Shown here: positions 8,530 through 18,197 of the stretch, one piece after another
Layout: every line of letters begins with the position of its first letter
How positions within the stretch are numbered: the first letter of the stretch is position 1
From: GCA-003244245 sp035606945
GTDB lineage: Bacteria; Actinomycetota; Actinomycetes; Mycobacteriales; Pseudonocardiaceae
Direction: 5' to 3'
DNA: 64,000 nt
Assembly (NCBI GenBank): GCA_035606945.1
Contig: DATNDR010000016.1
Span: forward strand, 49,931 to 113,930
The notes under the pieces: model-generated
What the model saw: the letters and a program-made list of their open reading frames with translations, nothing else
What the model was told of the DNA's origin: nothing
Databases searched by the model: none
Made by a program: the position numbers and the translations under genes

Positions 8530-10256
8530 CTGTCACGACTAAGGACATCATCACGACCGATGGCGTGCCGCTGCGCGTGCACGAATCAGGCCCAGCCGGC
8601 GCACCCACGGTGGTCTGCGTGCACGGCTATCCCGACGACCACACCCTGTGGGACGACGTGACCACCGAGCTGGCGGCCCGCTACCGGGTCGTGAGCTACG
8701 ACGTCCGGGGGGCCGGCGAGTCCGGGAAGCCCCGCAGCCGCCGGGGCTATCGGATCGACCAGCTCGTCCGGGATCTCGCCGCGGTGATCGACGCGGTCAG
8801 CCCGGACCGCCCGGTGCATCTGCTGGCCCATGACTGGGGATCGGTCCAGGCCTGGCATGCGGTGACCGGCCAGCGGCTGCGCGACCGGATCTCCTCCTAC
8901 ACCTCGATCTCCGGGCCGTGCATCAACCACGCCGACCACTGGTTCCGGGCACGACTGCGCCGGCCGACGCCGCGAGCGCTACGGGAACTGGTCACCCAGC
9001 TGCGGATGAGCTGGTACGTCGCGTGGTTCCAGCTGCCGCTGCTGCCCGAACTGGCCTGGCGCGCCGGGCTCGCCCAGCGGCTGCTCGCCCTGGTTGACGA
9101 CGCCGGTGTCTGTGCTGTGGCGGATGCGGTGAACGGCCTACAGCTGTACCGGGCGAACATGATGCCCCGGCTCACCGCGTCCAGGCCCCGCACGACTGAC
9201 ATCGCCGTCCAGGTGCTTGCGCCCCAGCGAGATCCGTTCGTATCGAGATCATTGCAGACGGAAATCCGGCGTTGGGTACCCAACCTGGCCGTTCGCGAGC
9301 TGCCCGCCGGCCATTGGTTGCCGCGTACCCACCCGCACACCGTGGCACGCTGCGCGAGCGAGCTGATCGACCACGTCGAGGGTGGTCCGCCAGCACGCGG
9401 CCTGCGCCGCGCCCGGCGCACCGACCGCAAGCGGCAACGCTTCGACGACACCCTGGTGGTGATCACCGGCGCGGGCAGCGGCATCGGCCGGGCCACCGCA
9501 CTGGAATTCGCCGAACACGGTGCCGAGGTGATCGTCACCGACATCGACCAGCAGGCAGCCGAGCGCACCGCACAACTGGCCGGCACGCTCGGCCCGCGCG
9601 CGAGCGCGTACCTGCTCGATGTCTCTGATTGCGGCGCGATGGAGAAGTTCGGCACCGTGCTGCGAGAAAATCACGGCATCCCGGACATCGTGATCAACAA
9701 TGCCGGCATCGGCGTCGCGGGTCCGTTCTTCGACACCACGGTGGCCGACTGGGAACGGATCATCGACGTCAACTTGTGGGGCGTCATCCACGGTTGCCGC
9801 GTTCTGGGCGGCCTGATGGTCGAAGGCCGTACCGGCGGCACCATCGTCAACATCGCCTCCGCCGCCGCCTACCTGCCTACCCGGTCACTGCCGGCGTATG
9901 CCGCCACCAAAGCCGCGGTGCTCGCACTGAGCCAGTGCCTGCGCGGCGAACTGGCGCAGGCCGGCATCGGCGTGGTGACGATCTGCCCCGGTTTCGTGCA
10001 CACCAATATCGCCAACAGCACCCGGTTCGTCGGGCGCGATGCCGCGCAGGAACAGGCCACGAGGCAGCGCGCGACCACGCTGTACCGCCGCCGCAACTTC
10101 ACCCCGCGCCAGGCGGCGCGGGAGATCCTGCGGGCGGTGCAGCGCAACACCGCCGTCGCCCCGATCACCGTCGAAGCCAAGGCCGGGCTGCTGATCTCCC
10201 GACTCACTCCAGGGCTGCTCCGCTCGCTGGCCCGCACCGATCTCATCCCTCGATAA
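8526..10256 (+). CDS. ephD: EphD-type epoxide hydrolase/short-chain dehydrogenase fusion
   Basis: 576 aa in two enzymes. Residues 1-290 are an alpha/beta hydrolase of the epoxide hydrolase class, with the HGYPDD oxyanion motif, nucleophile Asp in LLAHDWGSVQAW, and a C-terminal His (LPAGHWLPRTHPHT). Residues about 310-576 are a classical SDR with VVITGAGSGIGRATAL, NNAGIGVAGPF, and catalytic Tyr-x3-Lys (YAATKAAV). This order and length match mycobacterial EphD, which has been connected with mycolic acid (keto/epoxy) modification. It overlaps the M24 gene by four bases and lies 27 bases before the metal-dependent hydrolase gene. The natural substrate here is inferred to be an oxygenated lipid. 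Confidence 0.9.
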   Translation: MTVTTKDIITTDGVPLRVHESGPAGAPTVVCVHGYPDDHTLWDDVTTELAARYRVVSYDVRGAGESGKPRSRRGYRIDQLVRDLAAVIDAVSPDRPVHLLAHDWGSVQAWHAVTGQRLRDRISSYTSISGPCINHADHWFRARLRRPTPRALRELVTQLRMSWYVAWFQLPLLPELAWRAGLAQRLLALVDDAGVCAVADAVNGLQLYRANMMPRLTASRPRTTDIAVQVLAPQRDPFVSRSLQTEIRRWVPNLAVRELPAGHWLPRTHPHTVARCASELIDHVEGGPPARGLRRARRTDRKRQRFDDTLVVITGAGSGIGRATALEFAEHGAEVIVTDIDQQAAERTAQLAGTLGPRASAYLLDVSDCGAMEKFGTVLRENHGIPDIVINNAGIGVAGPFFDTTVADWERIIDVNLWGVIHGCRVLGGLMVEGRTGGTIVNIASAAAYLPTRSLPAYAATKAAVLALSQCLRGELAQAGIGVVTICPGFVHTNIANSTRFVGRDAAQEQATRQRATTLYRRRNFTPRQAAREILRAVQRNTAVAPITVEAKAGLLISRLTPGLLRSLARTDLIPR

Positions 10257-10283
10257 CGTCCCAGCTCGGAAGGAAGGCGCTCG

Positions 10284-11180
10284 ATGTTCCGCCGCAGCCA
10301 CGCCCCGGGAACCAATAACGTGGACAACCTCGTGCTCCGACCACGAGACGTCGCCTTCGATTGGAACAGCCTGCCCACGCATTGGGTGCCGGGCCAGCCG
10401 TTCGTCACCCACACCATCAACGTGCTGCACCTGCTGCTGCCGGCGGGGGAGCGGTGGTTCGTCGACGTGTTCACCCAGGCTCTTCCGTTCATCAAGGACG
10501 ACAAGCTGCGCGAGGAGGTGCTCGGCTTCATCGGCCAGGAAACGATTCACGCCCGTTCCCACCAGGGCGTGCTCGATCACTGGAAGGCCAGGGGCATCGA
10601 CACCGATACCTACGTAAAGCAGATCGACTGGATGTTCTTCACAGCGCTGGGCGATCGCGACCTGATATCCAAGCGGCGCGAAGAGTGGCTGATCGAGCGA
10701 CTGTCGATCATCGCGGCGATCGAGCACATCACCGCGATGCTGGGCAACTGGGCACTCAACTCCCCCGCACTCGATGCGGCCGGCGCCGACCCGACCATGC
10801 TGGATCTGCTGCGCTGGCACGGCGCTGAAGAGGTCGAGCACCGTGCGGTGGCCTTCGATGTGTTCACCCACCTCGACGGCCGGTACCTGCGCCGGGTGCG
10901 GGGCATGACGGTCACCTGGCCGGTCATGTTGTGGCTGTGGGTGCGGGGTGTGGTCTTTTTGATGCGGATCGATCCTGAGCTGACCGGCCGGCGCAGGAAG
11001 GCGCGCTGGCGGCATTACTTCCGTGCCAGCCGCCGGCACCTGCTGCCTCCGGCGAACGAAATCGTCCGCGGCGTGCTGAGATACCACCGACCCGGGTACC
11101 ACCCATCGAAGGAGTTCTCCACCGGGCAGGCCGTCGCCTACCTCGCCGGCTCCCCTGCGGCGACCGCTGCGGCGGTGTGA
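10284..11180 (+). CDS. Metal-dependent hydrolase (PF10118 family)
   Basis: 298 aa. Two Glu/His clusters on helices, GFIGQETIHARSHQGVLD and LRWHGAEEVEHRAVAFDVF, match the conserved metal-binding residues of this predicted family, which looks like a helical ferritin-type di-metal fold. A hydrophobic segment around VTWPVMLWLWVRGVVFLM suggests membrane contact. ATG 10284 follows a GGAAGGAAGG ribosome site. It sits between ephD and a PDR/VanB reductase that could supply electrons, so an oxygenase or desaturase-like role on lipids is a reasonable alternative to hydrolysis. That alternative is inference from the neighbours. Confidence 0.85.
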   Translation: MFRRSHAPGTNNVDNLVLRPRDVAFDWNSLPTHWVPGQPFVTHTINVLHLLLPAGERWFVDVFTQALPFIKDDKLREEVLGFIGQETIHARSHQGVLDHWKARGIDTDTYVKQIDWMFFTALGDRDLISKRREEWLIERLSIIAAIEHITAMLGNWALNSPALDAAGADPTMLDLLRWHGAEEVEHRAVAFDVFTHLDGRYLRRVRGMTVTWPVMLWLWVRGVVFLMRIDPELTGRRRKARWRHYFRASRRHLLPPANEIVRGVLRYHRPGYHPSKEFSTGQAVAYLAGSPAATAAAV

Positions 11181-11181
11181 C

Positions 11182-12249
11182 GTGGAAGCAGCCGCACCAC
11201 CCGACTTGCGGGGCCGCCAGCGTCCCGACCGGATGTTCAAGCTATTAGGGAAACTGATCACCAGTCTCGAGTGGCTCGCCAGCGGTGGCTACATCCGGCG
11301 CCGGCAGCCGCAGCAATTAGATCGAACGCTGCATCTGGTGGTGGACGAGGTGCGCGCCGAGGCACCCGACGCCCGCAGCTTCCGGCTGGTCGCCGCGAGT
11401 GGCACCGAATTGCCCCGCTGGCAACCCGGCAGCCACCTCGAGGTGCTGCTGCCGTCTGGCCGGCGCCGCCACTACTCGCTGTGCGGCGACCCGGCCGACC
11501 GCCGCTGCTACCGGATCGCCGTGCGGCGGATCGCCGATGGCGGCGGCGGATCGCGGGAGCTGCATGACCTGGTCGGCCCCGGCAGCACGCTGGCCGTGCA
11601 CGGCCCGCGCAACGCCTTCCCCTACGTGCCTGCGCCTGGGTACCTGTTCTTGGCGGGCGGGATCGGCATCACTCCGATCCTGCCGATGGTCAAGCAGGCG
11701 GCCGCCGGCGGTGCACCATGGCAGCTCGTCTACACCGGGCGTTCGCGGGCGTCGATGCCCTTCCTTGACGAGCTCAGCGAGTTGGACCCAGGCCGGGTCC
11801 GGATCCGACCGTACGACCAGCACGGCTTTCCCACCGGTGCCGAGCTGCTGGAGTACGCGCCGCCCGGGGCCACTGTGTACTGCTGCGGCCCGACTCCCAT
11901 GATCGCCGGGGTCCGCCAGGCCTTGCCGGCCAGCGCAGCGGCGGCGTTGCAGTTCGAACGGTTCTGCGCACCGCCCGTGCTGGACGGCGTGCCTTTCGAG
12001 ATTGCGCTGCAGCGCAGCAACCGCATGCTCACCGTGCCCGCCGACGTCTCCGCCCTCGACATCATCCGGCAGGCACTGCCCGACGTCGCCTACTCCTGCC
12101 AGCAAGGCTTCTGCGGGACCTGCCGAACCCGGGTGCTGTCCGGTGATGTCGAGCACCGCGACCGGGTGCTGACCGATCAGGCGCGAGCCGACACCATGAC
12201 CATCTGCGTGTCCCGGAGCCGGGGCGGCCGGATCGTGCTGGATATCTAG
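11182..12249 (+). CDS. PDR/VanB-family ferredoxin reductase (FAD/FMN, NAD, 2Fe-2S)
   Basis: 355 aa. Residues about 45-150 are a flavin-binding barrel (HYSLCGDPAD), about 150-260 an NAD-binding domain (LFLAGGIGITPILPMV, YCCGPTPMI), and the last 85 residues a plant-type 2Fe-2S ferredoxin with Cys-x4-Cys-x2-Cys (CQQGFCGTC) and a distal Cys near the C terminus (TICVSRS). Start GTG 11182 lies one base after the upstream stop. It transfers electrons from NAD(P)H to an oxygenase; the adjacent di-metal hydrolase-like protein is the obvious candidate partner. Last gene of the operon. Confidence 0.9.
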   Translation: MEAAAPPDLRGRQRPDRMFKLLGKLITSLEWLASGGYIRRRQPQQLDRTLHLVVDEVRAEAPDARSFRLVAASGTELPRWQPGSHLEVLLPSGRRRHYSLCGDPADRRCYRIAVRRIADGGGGSRELHDLVGPGSTLAVHGPRNAFPYVPAPGYLFLAGGIGITPILPMVKQAAAGGAPWQLVYTGRSRASMPFLDELSELDPGRVRIRPYDQHGFPTGAELLEYAPPGATVYCCGPTPMIAGVRQALPASAAAALQFERFCAPPVLDGVPFEIALQRSNRMLTVPADVSALDIIRQALPDVAYSCQQGFCGTCRTRVLSGDVEHRDRVLTDQARADTMTICVSRSRGGRIVLDI

Positions 12250-12255
12250 GGACCG

Positions 12256-12633
12256 TCAGCGAACGCTGACCAGGTCCACCACGAAGATGAGCGTCTCGCC
12301 GGGTTTGATCGCAGTCCCCGCGCCACGGTCGCCGTAGCCAAGGTGTGGCGGGATGATGAGCCGGCGGCGACCGCCTACCCGCATGCCGACGATCCCGTCG
12401 TCCCAGCCCTTGATCACCCGGCCGGTGCCGAGCCGGAATTCCAGCGGCGAACCGCGATCCCAGGACGCATCGAACTGCCGCCCGTTCGAGTGCGCGACGC
12501 CGATGTAGTGGGCCCTGATCTGCGATCCCACGACGGCCTCGGGCCCGTCGCCGATCATCTGATCCTCGATCACCAATTCGGTCGGCGCCGGCCCCTCGGG
12601 GACCTCCACGGTGGGGCGCGTCAGCTCGCTCAC
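12256..12633 (-). CDS. FKBP-type peptidyl-prolyl cis-trans isomerase
   Basis: 125 aa, essentially one FKBP domain: VGSQIRAHYIGVAHSNGRQF, FDASWDRGSPLEF, GRVIKGWDDGIVGMRVGG and IIPPHLGYGDRGAG are all hallmark segments, ending in LIFVVDLVSV. GTG 12633 is chosen because AGGAGGAAGAC precedes it; the open frame runs far upstream but that part is not FKBP-like. No signal peptide, so it is a cytoplasmic folding helper. Convergent with the reductase gene (stops 6 bases apart) and divergent from hemC. Confidence 0.92.
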   Translation of the reverse strand: MSELTRPTVEVPEGPAPTELVIEDQMIGDGPEAVVGSQIRAHYIGVAHSNGRQFDASWDRGSPLEFRLGTGRVIKGWDDGIVGMRVGGRRRLIIPPHLGYGDRGAGTAIKPGETLIFVVDLVSVR

Positions 12634-12775
12634 GTCTTCCTCCTCATCCTGCCCGCCGTGTCCGGCGGGCCACCTATCCTCGCAGCCTCTAGTACCGTGC
12701 CCGGGCCCGCAGGGTCTGGTGGAGGCGCCTGCACCTAAATCGTGACGCGTGCCGCTGAGTGCGTAGAGTTTTGGC

Positions 12776-13702
12776 ATGGCGCACGTGCGAATCGGCACCC
12801 GCTCCAGCCCGATGGCGCTCCACCAGGCTGAGCAGGTCGCCTCCGCCTTGGAAGCACTGGACCCGGCGGTGACGACCGAGCTGATCAAGGTGACGACCAG
12901 CGGTGACCAGTGGATGGGTGATCTGGCGAAGCTGGGCGGCAAGGGCGCGTTCGTCCGCGAGATCGACCGCAATCTCCTGCAGGGTTGCGTCGATCTCGCT
13001 GTGCACTGCCTCAAAGACATTCCCGGCGACGTGCCGGCGCCCCAGGGCCTGAGCTTTGCCGCCTACCTGCACCGGGAGAATGTCCACGACGCGGTCATTT
13101 CGCGCACCGGTGCACCGCTAGCCGAACTGCCTGCGGGCGCCGTCGTCGGCACCAGCGCGGTGCGCCGCGCCGCTCAACTGCGCCTGCACTACCCGCACGT
13201 GGAGATCAAGCCGTTGCGCGGCAATGTCAACACTCGCCTGATGCGCCTGGATGAGGGCCACTTCGATGCGATCGTGGCCGCGGTGGCGGGCCTGCACCGG
13301 GTCGGCGAAGCCGACCGGATCACCGAGATCCTGCCGCTGGAGACGATGTGCCCGGCCGTCGGTGCCGGGATCATCGCATTGCGCTGCCGCAGCGAAGATG
13401 CCGAGATCAGCGCACTGGGCGCTCAGCTCAACGACGCCGAGACCGACCGGCACGCCACCGCTGAGCGCGCCATGCTGCATGCCCTGCAAGGCCACTGCAA
13501 CTCCCCCATCGCCGGCTACGCCAACACCGAGGCCAACGGCAAGCTGACATTGCGCGGCAAGGTCTTCTCCCTCGACGGCAGCCAGTGGCTCGACTCCCAC
13601 CACTGGGGCGTGCCCGAGGACCCCGCGGCTCTGGGTTACTTCGTCGGCGCGGATCTGTTGCGCCAGGGAGCCCGGGCACTCATCGACGCCATCGCGCACT
13701 AG
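12776..13702 (+). CDS. hemC: Hydroxymethylbilane synthase (porphobilinogen deaminase)
   Basis: 308 aa. It polymerises four porphobilinogen units to hydroxymethylbilane in tetrapyrrole/heme synthesis. Conserved segments are RIGTRSSPMALHQAEQV, KLGGKGAFVREID, DLAVHCLKDIP, GTSAVRRAAQL, LRGNVNTRL and the dipyrromethane cofactor cysteine in LQGHCNSPIAGYA. Full family length. It is not next to hemA, hemD or hemB, so it may be a second copy or a relocated gene. Divergent from the FKBP gene, with about 140 bases of shared promoter region. Confidence 0.95.
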   Translation: MAHVRIGTRSSPMALHQAEQVASALEALDPAVTTELIKVTTSGDQWMGDLAKLGGKGAFVREIDRNLLQGCVDLAVHCLKDIPGDVPAPQGLSFAAYLHRENVHDAVISRTGAPLAELPAGAVVGTSAVRRAAQLRLHYPHVEIKPLRGNVNTRLMRLDEGHFDAIVAAVAGLHRVGEADRITEILPLETMCPAVGAGIIALRCRSEDAEISALGAQLNDAETDRHATAERAMLHALQGHCNSPIAGYANTEANGKLTLRGKVFSLDGSQWLDSHHWGVPEDPAALGYFVGADLLRQGARALIDAIAH

Positions 13703-13764
13703 CTCGGGCAAGTTTGCGCTGCCGCGCAGTGTGTAGTCGACCGAAAGGGTCGGAGCCGGCACGA

Positions 13765-13945
13765 CCGCCGATGAGCAGCGAGCAGGGTGCGGATCGTGCG
13801 CACCGGATCAGCGGCATGCTCGTCATAACGCCGGTAGCCGTTGGCTGATCGCGTCGGCGTCCGCCACGGTGCCCGTCCTGCAAGTCCGGGTGATCGGACT
13901 CGCCGACGGTAAGTATCAACGTGGCCGCGTTCAACCTCACTAACA
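13765..13945 (-). pseudogene. Possible MerR-family regulator remnant
   Basis: On the minus strand a short piece reads SANGYRRYDEHAADPVRTIR followed by TLLAA, which resembles the wing and recognition-linker of MerR-type DNA-binding domains. The upstream half is out of frame and the C-terminal half is absent. It lies directly in front of the divergent acyl-CoA synthetase gene. MerR regulators are often found next to acyl-CoA genes, so this may be the dead local regulator. The evidence is one short motif only. Confidence 0.35.
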
Positions 13946-13946
13946 C

Positions 13947-15683
13947 ATGACCACTGAACCGAGCGCCGACTACCGGTCCTTCCTGGTCGCCCGGGATTTC
14001 CTGCTCGCGGCCCGTCAGCAGTACGACACCGCCTACGGGGAGTTCCGGTGGCCACAGCTGACGGAGTTCAACTGGGCGCTGGACCACCTCGACACTTTGG
14101 GGGTGGACTCACAGTGGGCGCAGCGCCCGGCGCTGTGGATCGTCGAGGCGGACGGTTCGCAGCGGCGTTGGTCGTTTGCAGAGATGTCGGCGCGGTCCAA
14201 CCGGGTGGCCAACTGGCTGCGAAGCGCGGGCGTCCGGCGCGGGGACCGGCTGATCGTCATGCTTGCCAACCAGGTCGAGCTGTGGGAAACGATCCTGGCG
14301 GCGATGAAGCTGGGCGCGGTGCTCATCCCGGCGACGCCACTGCTGGCGCCGGCCGACCTACGGGACCGGATCGATCGGGGCAACGCGCGCCACGTCGTGG
14401 TACGCACCGCCGATGTGGGCAAGTTCGACGACGTGCCCGGTGACTACACCCGGATCGCGGTGGGCGAGCCGGTGGCGGGCTGGCATCACTATGCCAACGC
14501 CTACGCAGCACCGGTCCAGTTCTGCCCCGACGGGGTGACCAAGGCGTCGGACACCCTGTTGCTCTACTTCACCTCCGGCACCACCGCCAAGCCCAAGCTG
14601 GTGGAACACACCCACGCGTCCTATCCGGTGGGGCACCTGTCCACGATGTACTGGATAGGGCTGCGGCCGGGTGACGTCCACCTCAACATCTCCTCGCCGG
14701 GGTGGGCTAAACACGCCTGGTCGAACGTGTTCGCGCCGTGGAATGCCGCGGCGACGGTGTTCATCTACAACTACGCCCGGTTCGACGCCGACGCCCTCCT
14801 TGACACCTTGGCCGGCTGCGGTGTGGACACCGTCTGCGCGCCGCCCACGGTGTGGCGAATGCTCATCCAGGCCGACCTCGGCAGGGTGCAGGTCGGCGTC
14901 CGGGAGTTGGTGAGCGGGGGCGAGCCGCTTAACCCGGAGGTTATCGAGCGCGTCGAGAAGGCCTGGGGGATTCGGATCCGGGACGGGTTCGGCCAGACCG
15001 AGACGACGCTGCAGATCGGCAACACACCGGGCCAGCCGATCAAGCCCGGCTCGATGGGCCGCCCGGCGCCTGGCTACCGCGTCGTGCTGGTCAACCCAGT
15101 GACCGGCGAGCCGGCGGACGAGGGTGAGATCTGCCTGGATCTCTCCGCCCGCCCCCTGGGTCTTATGGTCGGCTACCGCGACGACGAAGCAGGCACCGCA
15201 ACAGCGATGGCCGGCGGCTACTACCACACCGGTGACATCGCCCGCCGAGACGCCGATGGCTACATCACCTACGTCGGGCGTACCGACGACATCTTCAAGG
15301 CCTCGGACTACCGGATCTCCCCGTTCGAGCTGGAGAGCGTGCTGATCGAGCACGACGCGGTCGCTGAGGCCGCTGTGGTGCCCTCACCTGACCCGCTCCG
15401 GCTGGCCGTCCCCAAGGCGTACGTGACCCTCGCCGCCGGCCACCAGCCCTCCCCCGAAACGGCACTAGCAATCCTGCGCCACGCCCAGGACCACCTCGCG
15501 CCATTCAAGCGCATCCGCCGGGTGGAATTCGCCGAGCTGCCCAAAACCATCTCAGGCAAGATCCGCCGCGTCGAACTACGCCACCGGGAAGCCATCTTGC
15601 ACGCCAACCCGCACGCCCAGCCCGACGGCGAATTCCGCAACGAGGACTTCCCGGAGCTGCGCGCGGAGATCGGCCACCACTAA
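13947..15683 (+). CDS. AMP-binding acyl-CoA synthetase (medium-chain/ACSM-like)
   Basis: 578 aa of the adenylate-forming superfamily: it activates a carboxylic acid with ATP to acyl-AMP and then to the CoA thioester. The P-loop-like motif LLYFTSGTTAKPKLVEHTH, GFGQTETT, the hinge YHTGDIARRDADGY and the terminal catalytic lysine in PKTISGKIRRVELR are all present. The N-terminal WALDHLD and later SPGWAKHAWSNVFAPW are typical of the medium-chain/benzoate group. Transcribed alone after hemC. The acid substrate is not predictable from the motifs. Confidence 0.92.
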   Translation: MTTEPSADYRSFLVARDFLLAARQQYDTAYGEFRWPQLTEFNWALDHLDTLGVDSQWAQRPALWIVEADGSQRRWSFAEMSARSNRVANWLRSAGVRRGDRLIVMLANQVELWETILAAMKLGAVLIPATPLLAPADLRDRIDRGNARHVVVRTADVGKFDDVPGDYTRIAVGEPVAGWHHYANAYAAPVQFCPDGVTKASDTLLLYFTSGTTAKPKLVEHTHASYPVGHLSTMYWIGLRPGDVHLNISSPGWAKHAWSNVFAPWNAAATVFIYNYARFDADALLDTLAGCGVDTVCAPPTVWRMLIQADLGRVQVGVRELVSGGEPLNPEVIERVEKAWGIRIRDGFGQTETTLQIGNTPGQPIKPGSMGRPAPGYRVVLVNPVTGEPADEGEICLDLSARPLGLMVGYRDDEAGTATAMAGGYYHTGDIARRDADGYITYVGRTDDIFKASDYRISPFELESVLIEHDAVAEAAVVPSPDPLRLAVPKAYVTLAAGHQPSPETALAILRHAQDHLAPFKRIRRVEFAELPKTISGKIRRVELRHREAILHANPHAQPDGEFRNEDFPELRAEIGHH

Positions 15684-15864
15684 GCGCCAGAAGGTGGGCC
15701 GACCTGCCCGCTAGCGCCTTTACGAACGGTGCGCCGGAGCTGTCCAGCACCTACGCCGCAGGCTTGATCCACCTGCGGCAATAGACAGTCTCACCCACTG
15801 TGGCCATGGTAAGAGGAGTACAGGCAAGCGTGAGCCCATGTCACCCGAGTTCCGGGGCGGGGGT

Positions 15865-16542
<678 letters not shown>

Positions 16543-16582
16543 CCCGATATGTCTCCATATCGGGGGATGAATGGGCGGGGAG

Positions 16583-16720
16583 TCAGCTGCCGAACAGGGC
16601 GGGGATCTTGATGAGAAGCTGGTACAGGCCGTATCCGAACGGCACGATCACCCAGGCCCACGCCACCGCGGTGAGAAACGGGCGCGGTGTGGCAACCGAT
16701 CCGCCCGTCGGGGTACTCAT
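16583..16720 (-). CDS. MFS transporter small subunit
   Basis: A 45-aa single-span protein (start MSTPTGGSVATPRPFL, span AWAWVIVPFGYGLYQLLIK). It matches the small companion proteins found next to OFA-type MFS transporters in actinobacteria. Its ATG overlaps the last four bases of the transporter gene (ATGA at 16717-16720), so it is translated by coupling. Likely a stabilising or accessory subunit of that transporter; the role is inferred from the consistent pairing. Confidence 0.8.
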   Translation of the reverse strand: MSTPTGGSVATPRPFLTAVAWAWVIVPFGYGLYQLLIKIPALFGS

Positions 16721-18090
16721 GGCGCGCTCACCACCTCTCCGGACGCCCGCTCGGGCACCGGCTCGTAGAACCTCCGGTTGACCGGGCGGATGAACTCATT
16801 GCACAGGAAACCGATGACCAGCAGACCGATCATGATTGAGAAGGACGGGGTGTAGCGGCCCGGTCCGGTCACTCCCGCAGCGATCCGGCTGTCCGCGATC
16901 GCGTTGACGATCAGTGGGCCCAGCACACCAGCAACCGACCAGGCCGTGAGCAGCCGGCCGTGAATCGCGCCCACCTGGTAGGTACCGAACAGGTCACGCA
17001 GGTAGGCGGGCACGGTGGCGAATCCGGCGCCGTAGAACGACAGGATGAGCAGGCAGCAGACCAGGAACACCACCTTGTTGGAGTTCGTGGTGAGTGTCAC
17101 GGCCAGGTAGAGAAGCGCGCCGACGCCCAGATACATCCGGTAGATGTTCTTGCGACCGAGCAGATCCGACGTCGACGACCAGACGAAACGGCCGAGCATG
17201 TTGGCCAGCGACAGGATCGCGACGAAGCCGGCCGCGGCAGCAGCCAGCCCAGTACCACGGGGAAAGAAGTCGGAGTAGATCGGTGCCGCGCGCTCCAGGA
17301 TGCCGATGCCCGCCGTCACGTTGAAGCACAGCACCACCCACAGCAGCCAGAACTGCGGCGTCCGGATCGCGTTACGTGCCGAGACGTCGCCATCGCTGAT
17401 CAACCCGCCCGCCGGCTGCAGTGCGGGTATCCACCCGGCGGGCCGCCAGTTGTCAGCCGGCACCCGGATCAGCAGCCACCCCATCGACATGAACACCGCG
17501 TAGACGATGCCGTGGATTCCGAACGCCTTGGCGATGCCAACCGGATCGGCATGCGTACCGGTCGCGCCGAATGCGATCAGCATCGAGGCCGACCACGGGG
17601 ACGCGATGAGCGCACCGCCGCCGAACCCCATGATCGCAATACCGGTGGCCAGGCCTGGCCGGTCGGGAAACCACCTGATCAACGTGGACACTGGCGAGAT
17701 GTAACCGATGCCCAGGCCGATGCCGCCTACGACGCCGTACCCGAGGACCACCAGCCAGTACTGCCTGATTGATACTCCCAACGCTGAGATGAGGAAACCG
17801 CTGCAGAAACAGCACATCGAGATGAACATCGCCCAGCGCGGGCCATTGCGATCGACCCTGGTACCGAATAGCGCCGCCGACAGGCCCAGCATCACGATCC
17901 CCAACGTGAACGGCAATGCGCTGGCCACGCCGGAGATGCCCAATGACGTCTCCAATGGCTTTTTGAACACGCTCCAGGCGTAGGCCTGCCCAATCGCCAG
18001 GTGGACCGACAGCGCAGCCGGTGGCACCAGCCAACGGCTCCAGCACGCCGGGGCCACGATCCGCGAACTATCGAGGTATCTGACAGCCAC
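16717..18090 (-). CDS. OFA-family MFS transporter (oxalate/formate antiporter-like)
   Basis: 457 aa with about 12 hydrophobic spans. Family signatures include AIGQAYAWSVFKKPLE in span 1, YGVVGGIGLGIGYISPVSTL, WFPDRPGLATGIAIMGFGGGA and the second-half LANMLGRFVWSSTSDLLGR. OFA members exchange or import small carboxylates such as oxalate or formate; the substrate here is not defined. Followed by the overlapping 45-aa subunit gene. Its start is 3 bases from the upstream end of the frame of the divergent MHS transporter, so the two share a promoter region of about 105 bases if the latter begins at 18198. Confidence 0.9.
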   Translation of the reverse strand: MAVRYLDSSRIVAPACWSRWLVPPAALSVHLAIGQAYAWSVFKKPLETSLGISGVASALPFTLGIVMLGLSAALFGTRVDRNGPRWAMFISMCCFCSGFLISALGVSIRQYWLVVLGYGVVGGIGLGIGYISPVSTLIRWFPDRPGLATGIAIMGFGGGALIASPWSASMLIAFGATGTHADPVGIAKAFGIHGIVYAVFMSMGWLLIRVPADNWRPAGWIPALQPAGGLISDGDVSARNAIRTPQFWLLWVVLCFNVTAGIGILERAAPIYSDFFPRGTGLAAAAAGFVAILSLANMLGRFVWSSTSDLLGRKNIYRMYLGVGALLYLAVTLTTNSNKVVFLVCCLLILSFYGAGFATVPAYLRDLFGTYQVGAIHGRLLTAWSVAGVLGPLIVNAIADSRIAAGVTGPGRYTPSFSIMIGLLVIGFLCNEFIRPVNRRFYEPVPERASGEVVSAP

Positions 18091-18197
18091 CGATGCCCCT
18101 CTCTAGTACATGCCGAGTACTCGCGCTACTGATGAAGAGCTCACGAGGTGGCACGTTAATACTTGTGAGCCGTGATTCTGCAATTGGGGTGAAACGG

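Noticed and set aside
9885..11261. 458-aa minus-strand frame
   Set aside because: It is antisense to ephD and the PF10118 gene, both with strong motifs; this is a GC-rich shadow.
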